NCBI GenBank assembly: GCA_003503535.1
Contig: DOCI01000316.1
Span: 1 to 8,212 of the forward strand
Direction of reading: 5' to 3'
Source of the DNA: Planctomycetaceae bacterium
Lineage (GTDB): Bacteria > Planctomycetota > Planctomycetia > Planctomycetales > Planctomycetaceae
DNA: 8,212 nt
In this document: positions 7,187 through 8,212 of the stretch, in pieces
Numbering within the stretch: position 1 is the first letter of the stretch
Layout: each line of letters begins with the position of its first letter
The notes under the pieces: generated by a model
Databases searched by the model: none
Told to the model about the DNA's origin: nothing
The model's input: the letters and a program-made list of their open reading frames with translations, nothing else
Made by a program: the position numbers and the translations under genes

Positions 7187-8212
7187 GATCTCCCCTCCTC
7201 ACATGCTGCCATCGCCAGGATGAACTCAGACATCCCGGCTGTGGAATACTTCTCACTGAGATATTCCGTCTGGACAGGATATGGCAACAGATGATTGATC
7301 TCACTCTTCACAAAAGGCAAACCTGCACCGGAACCAATCAGCAGGATCTGCTCTGGGACAGAAAAGATTTTCTTCTGATGTGCAAAATCAATCGTCCGTT
7401 TGGCTTCGACAGCCAGTCGGACAAACAGCTCGCGTGACACATTCAGATATAAGTCTTTCAGTTCCGCCAACCCAGTTGTTTGTTTGAGTTCGTGATGACG
7501 CAGTCGATTTAAAAGTGCCTCACAATCAGCAAGCGAAATTGACCAATGCTGTGTGAGTTCCTCGAACAATTGACGGGTATGACAGTCCCGTAGCTTGCGG
7601 GAATAAAATGGCTGACCAGATTCACACAGTATGAGTGTGACCTCATCCAGACCCCAATCGATCACAACGGAAAGCGAAGTTGAATTTTCAGGAATCAATT
7701 GAGCCAGTGAATTCGATCGGGAATCAATTCTGTCACAGCGATATCCGACCGCGAGAAACTGAGACACAATTTCCTTGACGACCTTAGATCGGATGCACTC
7801 TGCATGCACCTTGACCATACCTTCGGCGTTGGGATTCTCTTCCATCCAGAAATCGAACGTCAATTCATTGAGGGAAAACTCCTGCTGATCTGCCAGTTCC
7901 TGAGCAACGAGATCGTGAGTTTCGGCTTCGTTACCCATAGGCAGCTCAATGATACAAGCGTGTGTTAACGATTCCGGCATAATGCAGGAAATCGACTCTC
8001 CACCAAATTGTGAGAATTGTTTTCGGTGTTTTTGCAGAACTTCATGCAAACCCCCCGAAAGAATCCAATGTTCGAGTGAACAATCCCGATCTGGAAACGG
8101 AATGATCATGCCTTCAATTTTGTTTTCGACTCGTTTGTTTGAACTGAGACGAGCACAAATGAGCCGGGATGATTGAAAATCGACTCCAATTCTCGAATTG
8201 ATATCTGACGAC
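7183..8212 (-). CDS. pilM: PilM-like actin-fold assembly protein (5' end beyond window)
   Basis: The frame stays open to the right edge, with 34 codons upstream of the first internal Met at 8109. These encode RIGVDFQSSRLICARL, the phosphate-1 strand that opens PilM proteins (compare IGIDIGSSSIK). The gene therefore starts outside the window, and Met at 8109 is internal. Of the 342 visible residues, about 92-165 match the PilM segment ELPMG...LVAQELADQQEFSLNELTFDF, and VVIDWGLDEVTLILCESGQP (about 182-201) is the phosphate-2 strand. ILLIGSGAGLPFVKSEI (about 289-305) is the adenosine-binding strand and glycine turn. By family, PilM is a cytoplasmic actin-like ATP-binding protein that binds the N-terminus of PilN and senses or transmits the state of the motor ATPases. 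The phosphate loops are somewhat degenerate (WGLDEVT instead of a DIGAxxT pattern), so nucleotide binding is uncertain. It is the first visible gene of the overlapping four-gene operon. Confidence 0.85.
   Translation of the reverse strand, partial: SSDINSRIGVDFQSSRLICARLSSNKRVENKIEGMIIPFPDRDCSLEHWILSGGLHEVLQKHRKQFSQFGGESISCIMPESLTHACIIELPMGNEAETHDLVAQELADQQEFSLNELTFDFWMEENPNAEGMVKVHAECIRSKVVKEIVSQFLAVGYRCDRIDSRSNSLAQLIPENSTSLSVVIDWGLDEVTLILCESGQPFYSRKLRDCHTRQLFEELTQHWSISLADCEALLNRLRHHELKQTTGLAELKDLYLNVSRELFVRLAVEAKRTIDFAHQKKIFSVPEQILLIGSGAGLPFVKSEINHLLPYPVQTEYLSEKYSTAGMSEFILAMAACEEGRS
7187..7200 (-). promoter_or_regulatory. Ribosome binding site of the PilN-like gene
   Basis: On the minus strand GAGGAGGGGAGATC directly precedes the ATG at 7186. 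The GGAGG core (7198-7194) is 7 nt from the start. It is the strongest Shine-Dalgarno sequence in the window and lies within the last codons of the PilM-like gene, consistent with coupled translation. Confidence 0.75.

Overview
The window most likely comes from a planctomycete of the Gimesia/Planctomycetaceae type. This is inferred from three things: the moderate GC content (judged by eye, a little under 50%), a very large secreted protein combining PA14, several c-type haem domains and a dehydrogenase-like beta-propeller (an architecture typical of Planctomycetes and Verrucomicrobia), and a PilM/PilN/PilO-type inner-membrane assembly module. Every convincing gene lies on the minus strand, so transcription runs from high to low coordinates.

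Right half (8212 to 5462): four tightly linked genes encode a type IV pilus / type II secretion inner-membrane platform. In transcription order they are a PilM-like actin-fold protein (cut by the right edge), a PilN-like protein, a PilO-like protein and a small membrane protein whose C-terminal domain resembles the PilP/GspC homology region. Adjacent genes overlap. The first two junctions are ATGA overlaps preceded by strong Shine-Dalgarno sequences, so this is an operon with translational coupling. By family knowledge, PilM sits in the cytoplasm and binds the PilN N-terminus, PilN and PilO pair through their periplasmic parts, and the PilP/GspC-type protein links this platform to the outer-membrane secretin. 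No secretin, ATPase, polytopic platform protein or pseudopilin gene is visible; they may lie upstream, beyond the right edge.

Middle (5461 to 5200): about 260 bp of AT-rich noncoding DNA, with one reasonable minus-strand sigma70-like promoter candidate and no convincing terminator.

Left half (5196 to 181): a single-pass membrane protein with a leucine-rich-repeat-like region and a C-terminal PDZ domain, followed after 18 nt in the same reading frame by a 1396-residue exported multihaem protein. The latter has a signal peptide, a PA14 domain, five CXXCH haem-c motifs, a beta-rich middle domain, a GSDH/NHL-type propeller and a C-terminal Ig-like segment. It is probably a periplasmic or surface electron-transferring dehydrogenase or a carbohydrate-binding redox protein; its substrate is unknown. 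The last 180 bp at the left edge hold no recognisable gene, only a weak open frame running off the edge.

The most interesting points are the hybrid Pil/Gsp character of the assembly module, with a PDZ protein in the place where a secretin gene often follows, and the unusual multihaem mosaic protein. No CRISPR array, RNA gene, insertion sequence or phage element was seen.
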